DNA of 64,000 nt from JADKIH01 sp043747595. GTDB taxonomy: Bacteria; Bacteroidota; Bacteroidia; AKYH767-A; 2013-40CM-41-45. The position numbers and the translations under genes are program-made. This document shows, piece by piece, positions 17,274 through 26,068 of this stretch. Within the stretch, counting starts at the first letter, position 1. Each line of letters opens with the position of its first letter. The notes beneath the pieces were generated by a model, which saw only the letters and a list, made by a program, of their open reading frames with translations, was not told the DNA's origin and did no database searches. The stretch lies in contig JAYTOX010000021.1 of NCBI GenBank assembly GCA_043747595.1, positions 1 to 64,000 of the forward strand. The letters are read 5' to 3'.

Positions 17274-17597
17274 CGTTTTTTATTAATCAGTCTAATTGTT
17301 TTTTTATTTTTTAAGCTACTATTTCAATCTATCATGTTCCATTTTTGCCTGGATATTCAGCAATAAAACCGATTTCTTTAGCTAAAAAGCATAAATTATC
17401 AAATTTTTCATGCCGGACAATTGTCAATCTGCGGCGAAAGTACACTTTTTTTTCGTTTTCGTTTAGTTTTTTTTAGCATTCTCATCTAACACAAGCAATT
17501 AGCTTAATAATTCAACCATCAATAACCTATCTTTATTGCAAATTATCATTCCCAATTCTAACTGAACAATTATCGGTTGTTGATGTTCCATTCATAT
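17274..17597. other. 324-base divergent gap between J-KTSC and ABC transporter genes
   Basis: Besides the minus-strand box and palindrome, a small inverted repeat AACAA/TTGTT (17565-17581) lies just before the ABC ATPase start. No open frame or RNA gene was recognised. Confidence 0.4.
17416..17442 (-). promoter_or_regulatory. Promoter -7 box plus palindrome upstream of J-KTSC gene
   Basis: On the minus strand TACTTTCG (17435-17442) fits the TAnnTTCG variant of the -7 box. About ten bases downstream is the perfect 10-base palindrome GACAATTGTC (17416-17425), placed where a repressor could sit at the transcription start. The leader would be about 150 bases. Inference only. Confidence 0.3.
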
Positions 17598-18512
17598 ATG
17601 CAGGCAGGAGAAAAAATTATTGAGATAAAAAACCTTGTTAAGTATTATGGAAAAATTTGTGCGCTTTCGGACATTTCATTCGATGTATTTCAAGGCGATG
17701 TATTTGGTTTTTTAGGCCCCAATGGTGCCGGTAAAAGCACAACGATTCGTTCAATGCTTTCTTTGATTTCGTCTACCTCCGGGCAAATAAAAATTTTCAA
17801 CAAAGACCTTCACCTCCATCGAAATTCTATTCTATCGGAAATTGGATGTATTGTAGAGAAACCAGATTTCTATAAATATCTCTCTGCTCAAAAAAATCTT
17901 GAAATTTTAGCGCGTTTATCAAATAAAAAAGTTAGCCAATCAAAAATTCAAGAAATAATTGAATTCGTAGGATTAAAAGGTAGAGAAAAGGATAAGGTTC
18001 TCAGCTATTCTCATGGAATGCGACAACGACTCGGAATTGCTCAAACATTAATTCATGACCCACAACTTATCATTTTAGATGAGCCAACAACCGGACTAGA
18101 CCCACAAGGTATAATTGATATCCGAAATCTAATACTCCAATTAAAAAATGAACGCAATAAAACAATTGTATTAAGCTCACATATTTTATCAGAAATAGAA
18201 TTGATAGCAAATAGAATGGTAATTATTAATAAAGGAAAAGTTATTGTTCAAGGTGAGGTAAAGGAATTACTAGATGAAAGTAAACTAATTGTTACTTTTT
18301 CTGTAGATCGTAGTGTAGATGCTATTCAACTTTTAAACAAACACTTTCCTTCTACTCTTGAGCATTCAAGTAATGATCAAGTTAATGTATCTGTATCGAA
18401 AGATATGATCTCAGAAATTAATAAAATGTTTTGTGATAATAATATTCAAGTTAGTGGTATAGAAGCGAAACGAAAATTGGAAGACTATTTTTTAAAATTA
18501 ATAAACAACTGA
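17598..18512 (+). CDS. ABC transporter ATP-binding protein
   Basis: 304 residues from the ATG at 17598; an ATG at 17583 would add five. Seen: Walker A GPNGAGKST (about 40-48), Q-loop region VEKPDFYKYL, signature YSHGMRQRLGIA (about 137-148), Walker B LIILDEPTTGLDPQG and H-loop LSSHIL. The family pattern is that of ABC-2-type exporters, which supply energy to a separate integral-membrane subunit. The C-terminal ~80 residues form an accessory domain as in CcmA/NatA-like ATPases. The permease gene overlaps its stop by one base, and a LolA-like gene follows. Confidence 0.92.
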   Translation: MQAGEKIIEIKNLVKYYGKICALSDISFDVFQGDVFGFLGPNGAGKSTTIRSMLSLISSTSGQIKIFNKDLHLHRNSILSEIGCIVEKPDFYKYLSAQKNLEILARLSNKKVSQSKIQEIIEFVGLKGREKDKVLSYSHGMRQRLGIAQTLIHDPQLIILDEPTTGLDPQGIIDIRNLILQLKNERNKTIVLSSHILSEIELIANRMVIINKGKVIVQGEVKELLDESKLIVTFSVDRSVDAIQLLNKHFPSTLEHSSNDQVNVSVSKDMISEINKMFCDNNIQVSGIEAKRKLEDYFLKLINN

Positions 18513-19354
18513 TGTTTTTAAAAAGTGTTTATAATGAATTTCTGAAAATTGCTTCAAAGCCGAGAAGTTATATTGGTTTAGGTGCAATCACACTAATAAT
18601 AGGTGTTATCCTCTTTGCAATGCGAGTAGATGGAATGACTTACATTTCCTTTATCACTGCTCCTTTCGAGCAATCGTTAAGTTTCGGTGGTGAAATTCTG
18701 AATGGTAATCTCATGGCATTTATTATTCTGCAGATGCTCATCATTCACATACCGCTATTAATTGCATTTGTAACAGGCGATTTAATTTCAGGTGAAGGTG
18801 CAATGGGTACAATTCGTTTACTACTTACAAAGCCAATTTCTCGTTCAGGAATATTACTTAGTAAATATGTTGCCGGTTGCTTTTATACCTTAATTGTACT
18901 GTTGTGGATGGCGCTGATGGCCATATTTGTTGGGAAAGTAATGTTTGGTAGCGGCGACTTGATGGTTCTTAAAAGTGATGGTTTAACTATTATTCAAGCA
19001 CATGATGTTGGCATCCGTTTCTTTTATGGCTTTACAGTTGCTTACTTAGCTTTAGTAATGATTGCTACATTGTCTCTTACTCTTTCGTGTTTCTCTGATA
19101 ATTCTATCGGACCTATTGTTTCTACTATGGGCTTAATTATTTTACTTACTATTATCAGTACGCTCGATGTTCCGGTTTTTACTCGACTACAACCTTTTTT
19201 ATTTACTACTCATATGGCTGCATGGAGAAGTTTCTTTGAAGATCCTATCCCCTACGAGCAAATTAAAACTTCTATCATGGTTTTAGTTGGTCATATTGTC
19301 GTGTTACTTACCATCGCCTTAGTTAAGTTCAATAAGAAAGATATTTTATCGTGA
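18512..19354 (+). CDS. ABC-2 type transporter permease
   Basis: 280 residues with about six hydrophobic segments. It opens with a short cytoplasmic stretch (MFLKSVYNEFLKIASKPRSY) before TM1, and has the ABC-2 signature LISGEGAMGTIRLLLTKPIS between TM2 and TM3. The ATG overlaps the stop of the ATPase gene (TGATG), so translation is coupled and the two form one exporter. The substrate is unknown. The following LolA-like periplasmic protein may accept or process what is exported. Confidence 0.88.
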   Translation: MFLKSVYNEFLKIASKPRSYIGLGAITLIIGVILFAMRVDGMTYISFITAPFEQSLSFGGEILNGNLMAFIILQMLIIHIPLLIAFVTGDLISGEGAMGTIRLLLTKPISRSGILLSKYVAGCFYTLIVLLWMALMAIFVGKVMFGSGDLMVLKSDGLTIIQAHDVGIRFFYGFTVAYLALVMIATLSLTLSCFSDNSIGPIVSTMGLIILLTIISTLDVPVFTRLQPFLFTTHMAAWRSFFEDPIPYEQIKTSIMVLVGHIVVLLTIALVKFNKKDILS

Positions 19355-20046
19355 AAAAAATAATTCTACCACTATTAGTTTTTATTTTGTTTAATGATGT
19401 CTTTGGCCAAGGCATTTCTGCTCCTTTGTTGCTCGAACTTGTCAACAAAAAAACATTAAAAGCGAAAGATTATTCTGTAGACGCTGCCATAAAAGTTGAT
19501 TTACCTTTTTTGAAAATGCTCCCTATTACTGCCAAAATTTATTTCAAACAAAAGGATAAGTTTAAGATCGATTCTAAATCTATTTCTATTTTACCACGAC
19601 AAAGTTTTGACCAGCTTACAACTTTGCTCCAAAACCCAACTTCTTTTTCGTCAATGATCCAAAATACGGAAATGATTGGCAATACTGAAACCAAAGTTGT
19701 TAGTATTCTTCCATTTTCTGACACTACAGATTTGATACTGGGTCGACTTTGGATTGACCCTCTAAATTTATTAGTGCTTAAATCGCAATTAACCAGCAAA
19801 AGTAACGGAACAATTCTCACCGAATATTTTTATGGAAGTCAATCTGAATTTGGATTACCTGATCGTATGATTTTCACCGTAGATATTAAAAAATTTAAGA
19901 TCCCTAAAAGTGTTACAATCGATATCAATAATTCAAAACCAACAAAGGAGACGAAAGAAAAGCAGGGAAAAATTTTCATTTCTCTCAGCAATTATTCAGT
20001 AAACCGAGGAATTGCAGATAGCATTTTTAAGAAAAAGCAAGAATAA
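19351..20046 (+). CDS. LolA-like periplasmic protein (outer-membrane lipoprotein-sorting fold)
   Basis: 231 residues, GTG start overlapping the permease stop by four bases. Signal peptide MKKIILPLLVFILFNDVFG with cleavage near FGQG. The mature part has the alternating strand pattern of LolA/LolB-like proteins: YSVDAAIKVDLPFLKMLP, ITAKIYFKQKDKFKIDSKS, RLWIDPLNLLVLKSQLTSK and DRMIFTVDIKKFKIP. That fold binds acyl chains of lipoproteins or lipids. It is not the housekeeping lolA by any strong mark. Coupling to an ABC exporter suggests a dedicated lipid or lipoprotein route; this is inference. It is convergent with ribBA, 12 bases away. Confidence 0.7.
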   Translation: MKKIILPLLVFILFNDVFGQGISAPLLLELVNKKTLKAKDYSVDAAIKVDLPFLKMLPITAKIYFKQKDKFKIDSKSISILPRQSFDQLTTLLQNPTSFSSMIQNTEMIGNTETKVVSILPFSDTTDLILGRLWIDPLNLLVLKSQLTSKSNGTILTEYFYGSQSEFGLPDRMIFTVDIKKFKIPKSVTIDINNSKPTKETKEKQGKIFISLSNYSVNRGIADSIFKKKQE

Positions 20047-20058
20047 TAATATTATCGA

Positions 20059-21270
20059 TTAACTTTTCATTTTAATTGTATGACCTAATTTATCGCGCTT
20101 TGTAATCAAATAATTTTCATTGTGACTGTTGCTCTGAATTTCAATAGGAATAACTTGAGAGATTTCTAATCCGTAACCAATCAATCCGGCTCTCTTCTTG
20201 GGATTATTCGTCATCAATTTCATTTTTGTAATTCCTAAATCACGAATAATTTGTGCACCTACACCATAATCACGCTCATCACTTTCAAAGCCAAGTTGAA
20301 TGTTTGCTTCTACTGTGTCGAGCCCCTGTTCCTGCAATTTATAAGCTTTCAATTTATTTAATAGTCCTATTCCTCTTCCTTCTTGATTCATATAAACTAC
20401 GACGCCCTTTCCTTCTTTCTCTATCATTTCCATCGCGCTGTGAAGTTGTGGTCCGCAATCGCATCTACACGATCCGAAAATATCACCGGTAATGCATGAT
20501 GAGTGAACGCGAACCAATACAGGTTCGTCGGGTTTCCAAGTTCCTTTTACCAACGCAAGATGTTCCTGGCCGGTAGTAACTTGTTTGTAGGCTATCAGAT
20601 CAAAATCGCCGAAGATTGTAGGTAGTTTTACTGTTACTTCTTTTTCTATCAAGCTTTCTTTTTGCAATCGGTAAGAAATAAGATCTTCAATAGAGATAAT
20701 CGACAAATTAAATTTTTGTGCGATCTGAATAAGGTCTGGTAAGCGAGCCATCGTTCCATCTTCATTCATAATTTCAACCAATGTTCCTGCTGGAGCAGCT
20801 CCCGAAAGTCTTGCTAGGTCTATGGTTGCTTCGGTATGTCCCGCCCTTCTTAGTACACCACCTTTTTTTGCTCGTAATGGAAAAATATGTCCTGGTCGTC
20901 CTAGCTCTTCTTGTTTTGTATCCGGATTAATAAGTGCTTTAATTGTTTTTGACCTATCTGAAGCAGAGATACCGGTTGTTGTTCCATAACCTCTTAAATC
21001 GACAGATACAGTGAATTGCGTCTCGTGTGAAGAAGTATTTTGGCTAACCATTAATGGCAAATTCAAGTCGGCACATCGTTCTTCGGTTAATGCAACACAA
21101 ATCAAACCTCTTCCATGAGTTGCCATAAAATTAACGACTTCAGGTGTTGAATTTTCTGCCGTGGTAATAAAGTCTCCTTCGTTTTCGCGATTAGCATCAT
21201 CAACTACTATTATAACCTTGCCATTTTTAAGATCACTAATGGCCTGGTCGATCGTATTAAACTTAAACAT
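20059..21270 (-). CDS. ribBA: Bifunctional DHBP synthase / GTP cyclohydrolase II
   Basis: 403 residues. The N-terminal half (about 1-200) is 3,4-dihydroxy-2-butanone-4-phosphate synthase: VDDANRENEGDFITTAE, THGRGLICVAL and RAGHTEATIDLARLSG. The C-terminal half is GTP cyclohydrolase II with its zinc cysteines in CITGDIFGSCRCDCG, the catalytic region MNQEGRGIGLLNKLKAY and LMTNNPKKRAGLIGYGLEI. Together they make the two branch precursors of riboflavin. Start ATG. The upstream region was examined for an FMN riboswitch and none was seen; a -7 box lies about 20 bases upstream. Confidence 0.95.
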   Translation of the reverse strand: MFKFNTIDQAISDLKNGKVIIVVDDANRENEGDFITTAENSTPEVVNFMATHGRGLICVALTEERCADLNLPLMVSQNTSSHETQFTVSVDLRGYGTTTGISASDRSKTIKALINPDTKQEELGRPGHIFPLRAKKGGVLRRAGHTEATIDLARLSGAAPAGTLVEIMNEDGTMARLPDLIQIAQKFNLSIISIEDLISYRLQKESLIEKEVTVKLPTIFGDFDLIAYKQVTTGQEHLALVKGTWKPDEPVLVRVHSSCITGDIFGSCRCDCGPQLHSAMEMIEKEGKGVVVYMNQEGRGIGLLNKLKAYKLQEQGLDTVEANIQLGFESDERDYGVGAQIIRDLGITKMKLMTNNPKKRAGLIGYGLEISQVIPIEIQSNSHNENYLITKRDKLGHTIKMKS

Positions 21271-21289
21271 AGCTATAAATTATAGGCGA

Positions 21290-21297
21290 CAAAGTTA
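21290..21297 (-). promoter_or_regulatory. Promoter -7 box of ribBA
   Basis: On the minus strand TAACTTTG matches TAnnTTTG exactly and is followed by TCGCC. It lies about 20 bases before the ribBA ATG, giving a leader of roughly 14 bases. No clear -33 TTG at the usual distance. Confidence 0.45.
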
Positions 21298-21542
21298 ATA
21301 AACTTAGTTGGTTGTCTGATTTTTAATTATAAATCCAATTATAGCAGAATAACACTTCCCTCCTTACAAAGTTTTAGTGCTAAAAAATTAGTTAATAGTG
21401 AAAAAATCAGAGAAAAGTAATTGAGGAGGTTTCAATTTTCGAAAGTGATTGCAAATGTAAGATTGAATGAAAAAGAAGCTACTATCAACTCTTGAAAGCT
21501 ATAATATTGTATTCATAACCTAAACATTGAATGGTTTAACTA
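21298..21542. other. Gap between ribBA and the tamB terminator region
   Basis: AT-rich spacer upstream of ribBA and downstream of tamB. No frame, RNA gene or riboswitch was recognised; the hairpins to its right are listed separately. Confidence 0.4.
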
Positions 21543-21598
21543 CAACCCCGTAAGGTTGACTTCAAAAGATGGCAAGTCCCGTAAGACTTCCATCTTTT
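21543..21598 (-). terminator. Two tandem hairpins with the same loop; tamB terminator
   Basis: The larger hairpin (21564-21598) pairs AAAAGATGG with CCATCTTTT and AAGTC with GACTT, with one bulged base, around the loop CCGTAA; on the minus strand it starts two bases after the tamB stop and ends in a short T-run. A second hairpin (21543-21558) pairs CAACC with GGTTG around the same CCGTAA loop. The shared loop is notable. Confidence 0.65.
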
Positions 21599-21599
21599 G

Positions 21600-24500
21600 T
21601 TATTTAGGGATAGCTGTATTGTTTTCAGCTTCATTATTTTTTGCTCGCCAATTTTTTATTAAATCGGAAAATGAATTGAAATCTTTTCTATAAAAAACAC
21701 CCAAACCTTGAGTATAGGGTGATTGAGAATAATTAATAATATTATCGGCATTTGATCTGTTAAATCCTTTTATCCTAAATCGACCATCTTCGCTTACTTT
21801 GTATTCAGCATTAAAGTCACCTACCACAGAACTTGTCGCATAACTTTGTGTGCTACTTAAATAACCTACGTTTCCTTCGAAGGTAAGTCGATCGTTTAAA
21901 ATTGATTTACTCAAAATTACCTGAAACTCTTCGCTACTATAAGTGTCTTTAGCGCGGTAATTAAAACCAATATTGACATCTTTACTCAGTTGCCCAAGCC
22001 AATTGCTCACTTGATTACTCAACAATTCACTTGCGCTAGCTCCTGCTCCTGCTCCTGCATCTAATCGCCCAACTTGTCCTGGACCAGTTTGCGGAATAAA
22101 TTGGTTCAGCACCAATAAACCAAACATCTGCTTGTTAATTTCTTGTTCAGAATTAAGAATAGTTTTCACTAAACCTTCTGCTGTTGGATCAAGTCCCTTA
22201 ACTGTTATTTCGTAACTAATTGTAGGATTCATCAATTTATTGGTAAGAAACAAACGACATTCAACCGGAATCCTTCGCTTATAACTGCTGTCTGCAAGTA
22301 AATTATAGAGCGACGATGTATTTACAATATAAACAGCACTCATGTCTACATTCGCTTCGTATGGATCGCCGGCCCATGTAATCTTACTTCCCGGATCGAT
22401 CGTAAACTTTTTATTGATTAAATTTTGCAGTGTAAATAGATAATCTCCTTTTTCAATAATATATGTTCCATACATATTAAAATTTCCTGCCGTATTAATA
22501 TCGAGTTTTAAACTACCTGTTCCACTTCCGGAAATTACGTCACCAATTTTTTCATCAAAGATAATATTGATCAACGCGTTTCTATTCATATCCAAATTCA
22601 TATTTAATTTTACCCCTGAAAGGTCAACACGATTGCCTCTGCCACCTTTTAATGTTGAATCAGCTGACTTGTCAATAAAACTAATATATTCGCTCTTACT
22701 TAAATCGCTTGATGTGTTTAATGGTATGTTTACAACAGTCCCTTTACTTGGACTCATAGATATATCCATATTCATATTTTCAAGGGGGCCATAAAAATGT
22801 GCATAGCCAGAAGCATTTGCTATGCCATAATAAAGGGAGTTGTCGAGCGCTGTCGTATTTAACACTTGAAATTTTTCCGCATTCATATCCGCATCAAATC
22901 TAAAGTCTCTAAAAAATCGATGAGTAACTTTACCATTTACAATTGCTTCGTTTCCGTTATCGTCGTTAAGTTTCAAATTGTTTATTAAAAAATTATTGTC
23001 ATTTACTTTTACTTCTGTTGTAAAGCTGTAATGTGTCTGTAAGTAATTAATAAGTAAACTCATTTTATTAAGTACTAAATTTCCGTTGAACATCGGTTTT
23101 GAAAAAGTTCCGGTAAGATGAAGGTCGGCGTTAATTTTTCCATATAGATTTGTAAAAATATCGGCGATGTATTTTTCTATTGGGTGGATATACAAATTAT
23201 TAAGAGTAATTTTGTAATCGAGATTATCTTCTTCTTTAGATAAATAATATTTACCGGTTATGTCTATAATTTTTGCTGTTCCCTTTACTGCAGAAATAGT
23301 TGATGTTAGAATTTCCTTTTCATTGTCGTACGCTGAAGTAATAGACATATTTCCTATTGTATCTTTATTCACCGTTAAGGTATTTATTTGCAGATCGGAT
23401 TCTATTTGTAATTTGTGATATACATCAGACAGATGTAATTGTCCGCTCATTTCTCCACTCAGAAAATCTTTGTCTGCTTTTGCTATTGTATTTATATGCG
23501 AAAGACCGAAATTAGAGAGCAATACATTTAATTTATCAGAAGGGTTTTCACTTATTCTTCCACTCACCGATATTGATTCTGCACCTTTCACAAAAAATAA
23601 ATGATTAATATCAATCAATGATGAATCGAACACAATTGAATTGAGCTCGTCTAATTTCCACTGCTGATTTTCTACTACTAAATAAGAACTATCAATTTTT
23701 AAATCGAATTTCGAAGAATTATCAAAATGAATACTACCATTTAATCGTGCTCGGTTTATGAAAGTATCTCTATCTGCCAATTGAATTTTAAATCCAATTT
23801 GATTGTTTTTTGTAAGTGCATTAATTACTGGTAACTCAATGATTGAATTGGCATCTTTATCGGATACTCGTTTAGCCTTAGCAATGAGATCCATTTTGTC
23901 GCGGTCAGTTGATGAAGTAATTGACAGCGAATCAAAAACTAATCCTTTAAATCGTACATAGGGTGTGTTAAGTTTCAAATTGAAATCATACTGAGAGCTG
24001 TTGAAATGCCCGGATATAATTGTATTTGGTGCAAAATCCCACGATGGTAAAAAATTTTCTGTAATTACATTTAAGTTTTTCAACTTTATTTCATAGGTGA
24101 AATTTTGATTGCTTTGAAAAGATTTTTTTGGAAGTATAACTGATGGTAAATAACGTGGAATAATTTCTTTGAAGGCATCTCCTATTGTAGCAAATTCAAA
24201 AATTCCAACACAATGCGCATCTAAGTTATCGGAGTTAATATCTACTGTTCGCGTTCCATTCTCTTGCGATGAATGGATATCGATATTGTTGATATGATAT
24301 AGTTTTTTACCCGATTTGAGATTCGTGTTTTTAATAAGTATTTCTCCAACTATATTGTCAGGTTTATTTCCGATAAATCGTGTGCTGATATAGGTTTGAA
24401 GTACATTGCTTCCATTCAGTTTAAATAAATTTAGTGAATCGAGTTGTGCTCTTTTTATATCTGCCACAAAATTAAACTCAGGAAGAGTCGATCGGAAATC

Positions 24501-26048
24501 TATCGACCCAAGAAAGTCAAATTGAACATTTGGTTCATTAACAGATAAAGTTCCATTGAATAATTTTTTTGCAAACTGCCCGTCCACATTTATCTTCCTA
24601 TAAGTATAGTTTTTAAAATCTAAAGCTGCGATTTTACCATTAATAGTAGCATTTAAATTATCGAATTTAAGTCCTGAACCTTTTACATCTAAACTTAACG
24701 AGACTTTTCCTAGATCTGGCAATTTTGCAATCACGCCTGCATTAAATTGTGAAGATGATAAATGCCCGCTGTATGTAGTTTGTTTAGTGTCTCGATTGTA
24801 TTTTAAATTTAAATCTGATGTTAATAAGCCAAGGTCGGTGTTGATTGAACCATACGCGACAAAGTCATTATAGAATCCATTGAATTTCCCTTTAAATGTA
24901 ACGGTTCCAAGTTGCGCTAAATTTTCAGGAATAAGAATATGGTTAGGAGTTGAAAATGGTGGAACCGATATTGATTCTATATCTTTCTTGTTTGTTTTAA
25001 TGGCTTCAGCAGTTAATTCGATATACGTGTCTTCAATTTTCGGAAGACCATTCATCGCAATATTGCCCTTAAAATATGATTCTTTTCCCCATTCAATTGT
25101 AACATCTTTTCCTTTAAATCTATTTACAGTTCCTCGGAAATTTCCATCCAATCTTAGAGAATCCTTCATTCCCCAAAGATCGTCGGTGAAATAAGAGATA
25201 TCTTGGAAACAAATAACAGATTTAGTGAAATCCGATTTCCAATGTACTTCATGTGTAAATTCATTGAAAGCTGAAAAGTTTGAATAGAAAAATGAAAGGT
25301 CGGTTTGTATTAAACTAATTGGAGTACGGAGAATTAATTTTTTAGCATTGATTTCTTGTGATGATATTTTTGCCTCAGCACTTAACTCATTAATTTGAAA
25401 GCCTGACTTATCTTTAAACTTCAGCTGATTGATGTTTACGAAAAAGTTCGAATTTTCTTGATGAAAGTTATTGAAAGAACCATTTATGTTTGTTAATAAA
25501 AGATCGGAGAAATTTACTCCATTTACGTGTAAGGTATCATTTTCATCTAGGCGTTTAAAGCGAAGGTCAATCAGTGAAAGGTTTTTCACATTGATTTTCC
25601 AAGGAGCCGAACTTGTGGTATCGCTAGAGGAGAAATATTCTGCAATGAAGTTCAGATTGTCATGTTCCTCGCCTTTATATTTGTTTAAATTAAAAATAGC
25701 TTTGTCTACTGTAAGCTTACTTATTTTTAATAAATGTTTTTTAGCTGAAAAATCAGAAATGTCGACATCAATTTCTTGAGCATAAATTAATGTATCGTTG
25801 TGTAGGTCTTTAATAAGTACACCATCTAACCTTACATTTTTCACTAATCTAAAACTAAGGCCTTGAATACTTACTTCTGTATTGAGTTCGGACGACATAT
25901 ACGCTGCCACTCGCCGTGCAAAAAATGTTTGTACGCTATCGACTCTCAATACCAAAAGGACAAAAACCAGAAAAATTAAAATCAGGCCAAGTGTCCAATA
26001 TAGAAATCGTCTAAATTTTTTGATAATTTTGAATTTTAATAACGACAA
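21600..26048 (-). CDS. tamB: TamB/DUF490-family translocation and assembly protein
   Basis: 1482 residues, the longest gene here. One N-terminal membrane anchor (about 14-36, YWTLGLILIFLVFVLLVL) is followed by an AsmA-like N-region (SSELNTEVSIQGLSFRLVKN, LDGVLIKD) and more than a thousand residues of beta-helical repeats. The C-terminal DUF490/TamB domain shows GNFNMYGTYIIEKGDYLFTL, KFTIDPGSKITWAGDPYEAN and a final VGYNFRAKD-like strand region. TamB-type proteins span the periplasm as grooves that move phospholipid or help outer-membrane protein assembly. The start is TTG. It is divergent from tsaD with 20 bases between the start codons. Confidence 0.88.
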   Translation of the reverse strand: MSLLKFKIIKKFRRFLYWTLGLILIFLVFVLLVLRVDSVQTFFARRVAAYMSSELNTEVSIQGLSFRLVKNVRLDGVLIKDLHNDTLIYAQEIDVDISDFSAKKHLLKISKLTVDKAIFNLNKYKGEEHDNLNFIAEYFSSSDTTSSAPWKINVKNLSLIDLRFKRLDENDTLHVNGVNFSDLLLTNINGSFNNFHQENSNFFVNINQLKFKDKSGFQINELSAEAKISSQEINAKKLILRTPISLIQTDLSFFYSNFSAFNEFTHEVHWKSDFTKSVICFQDISYFTDDLWGMKDSLRLDGNFRGTVNRFKGKDVTIEWGKESYFKGNIAMNGLPKIEDTYIELTAEAIKTNKKDIESISVPPFSTPNHILIPENLAQLGTVTFKGKFNGFYNDFVAYGSINTDLGLLTSDLNLKYNRDTKQTTYSGHLSSSQFNAGVIAKLPDLGKVSLSLDVKGSGLKFDNLNATINGKIAALDFKNYTYRKINVDGQFAKKLFNGTLSVNEPNVQFDFLGSIDFRSTLPEFNFVADIKRAQLDSLNLFKLNGSNVLQTYISTRFIGNKPDNIVGEILIKNTNLKSGKKLYHINNIDIHSSQENGTRTVDINSDNLDAHCVGIFEFATIGDAFKEIIPRYLPSVILPKKSFQSNQNFTYEIKLKNLNVITENFLPSWDFAPNTIISGHFNSSQYDFNLKLNTPYVRFKGLVFDSLSITSSTDRDKMDLIAKAKRVSDKDANSIIELPVINALTKNNQIGFKIQLADRDTFINRARLNGSIHFDNSSKFDLKIDSSYLVVENQQWKLDELNSIVFDSSLIDINHLFFVKGAESISVSGRISENPSDKLNVLLSNFGLSHINTIAKADKDFLSGEMSGQLHLSDVYHKLQIESDLQINTLTVNKDTIGNMSITSAYDNEKEILTSTISAVKGTAKIIDITGKYYLSKEEDNLDYKITLNNLYIHPIEKYIADIFTNLYGKINADLHLTGTFSKPMFNGNLVLNKMSLLINYLQTHYSFTTEVKVNDNNFLINNLKLNDDNGNEAIVNGKVTHRFFRDFRFDADMNAEKFQVLNTTALDNSLYYGIANASGYAHFYGPLENMNMDISMSPSKGTVVNIPLNTSSDLSKSEYISFIDKSADSTLKGGRGNRVDLSGVKLNMNLDMNRNALINIIFDEKIGDVISGSGTGSLKLDINTAGNFNMYGTYIIEKGDYLFTLQNLINKKFTIDPGSKITWAGDPYEANVDMSAVYIVNTSSLYNLLADSSYKRRIPVECRLFLTNKLMNPTISYEITVKGLDPTAEGLVKTILNSEQEINKQMFGLLVLNQFIPQTGPGQVGRLDAGAGAGASASELLSNQVSNWLGQLSKDVNIGFNYRAKDTYSSEEFQVILSKSILNDRLTFEGNVGYLSSTQSYATSSVVGDFNAEYKVSEDGRFRIKGFNRSNADNIINYSQSPYTQGLGVFYRKDFNSFSDLIKNWRAKNNEAENNTAIPK
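26024..26031 (+). promoter_or_regulatory. Possible -7 box of tsaD inside the 5' end of tamB
   Basis: TAATTTTG matches TAnnTTTG exactly and would give a leader of about 30 bases for tsaD. It lies within the first codons of the opposing tamB gene. No clear -33 element. Confidence 0.3.
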
Positions 26049-26068
26049 ACTTTGACAACATTCATACC

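Noticed and set aside
21298..21599. FMN riboswitch upstream of ribBA
   Set aside because: No conserved riboswitch core; the space holds only a -7 box and the tamB terminator hairpins.
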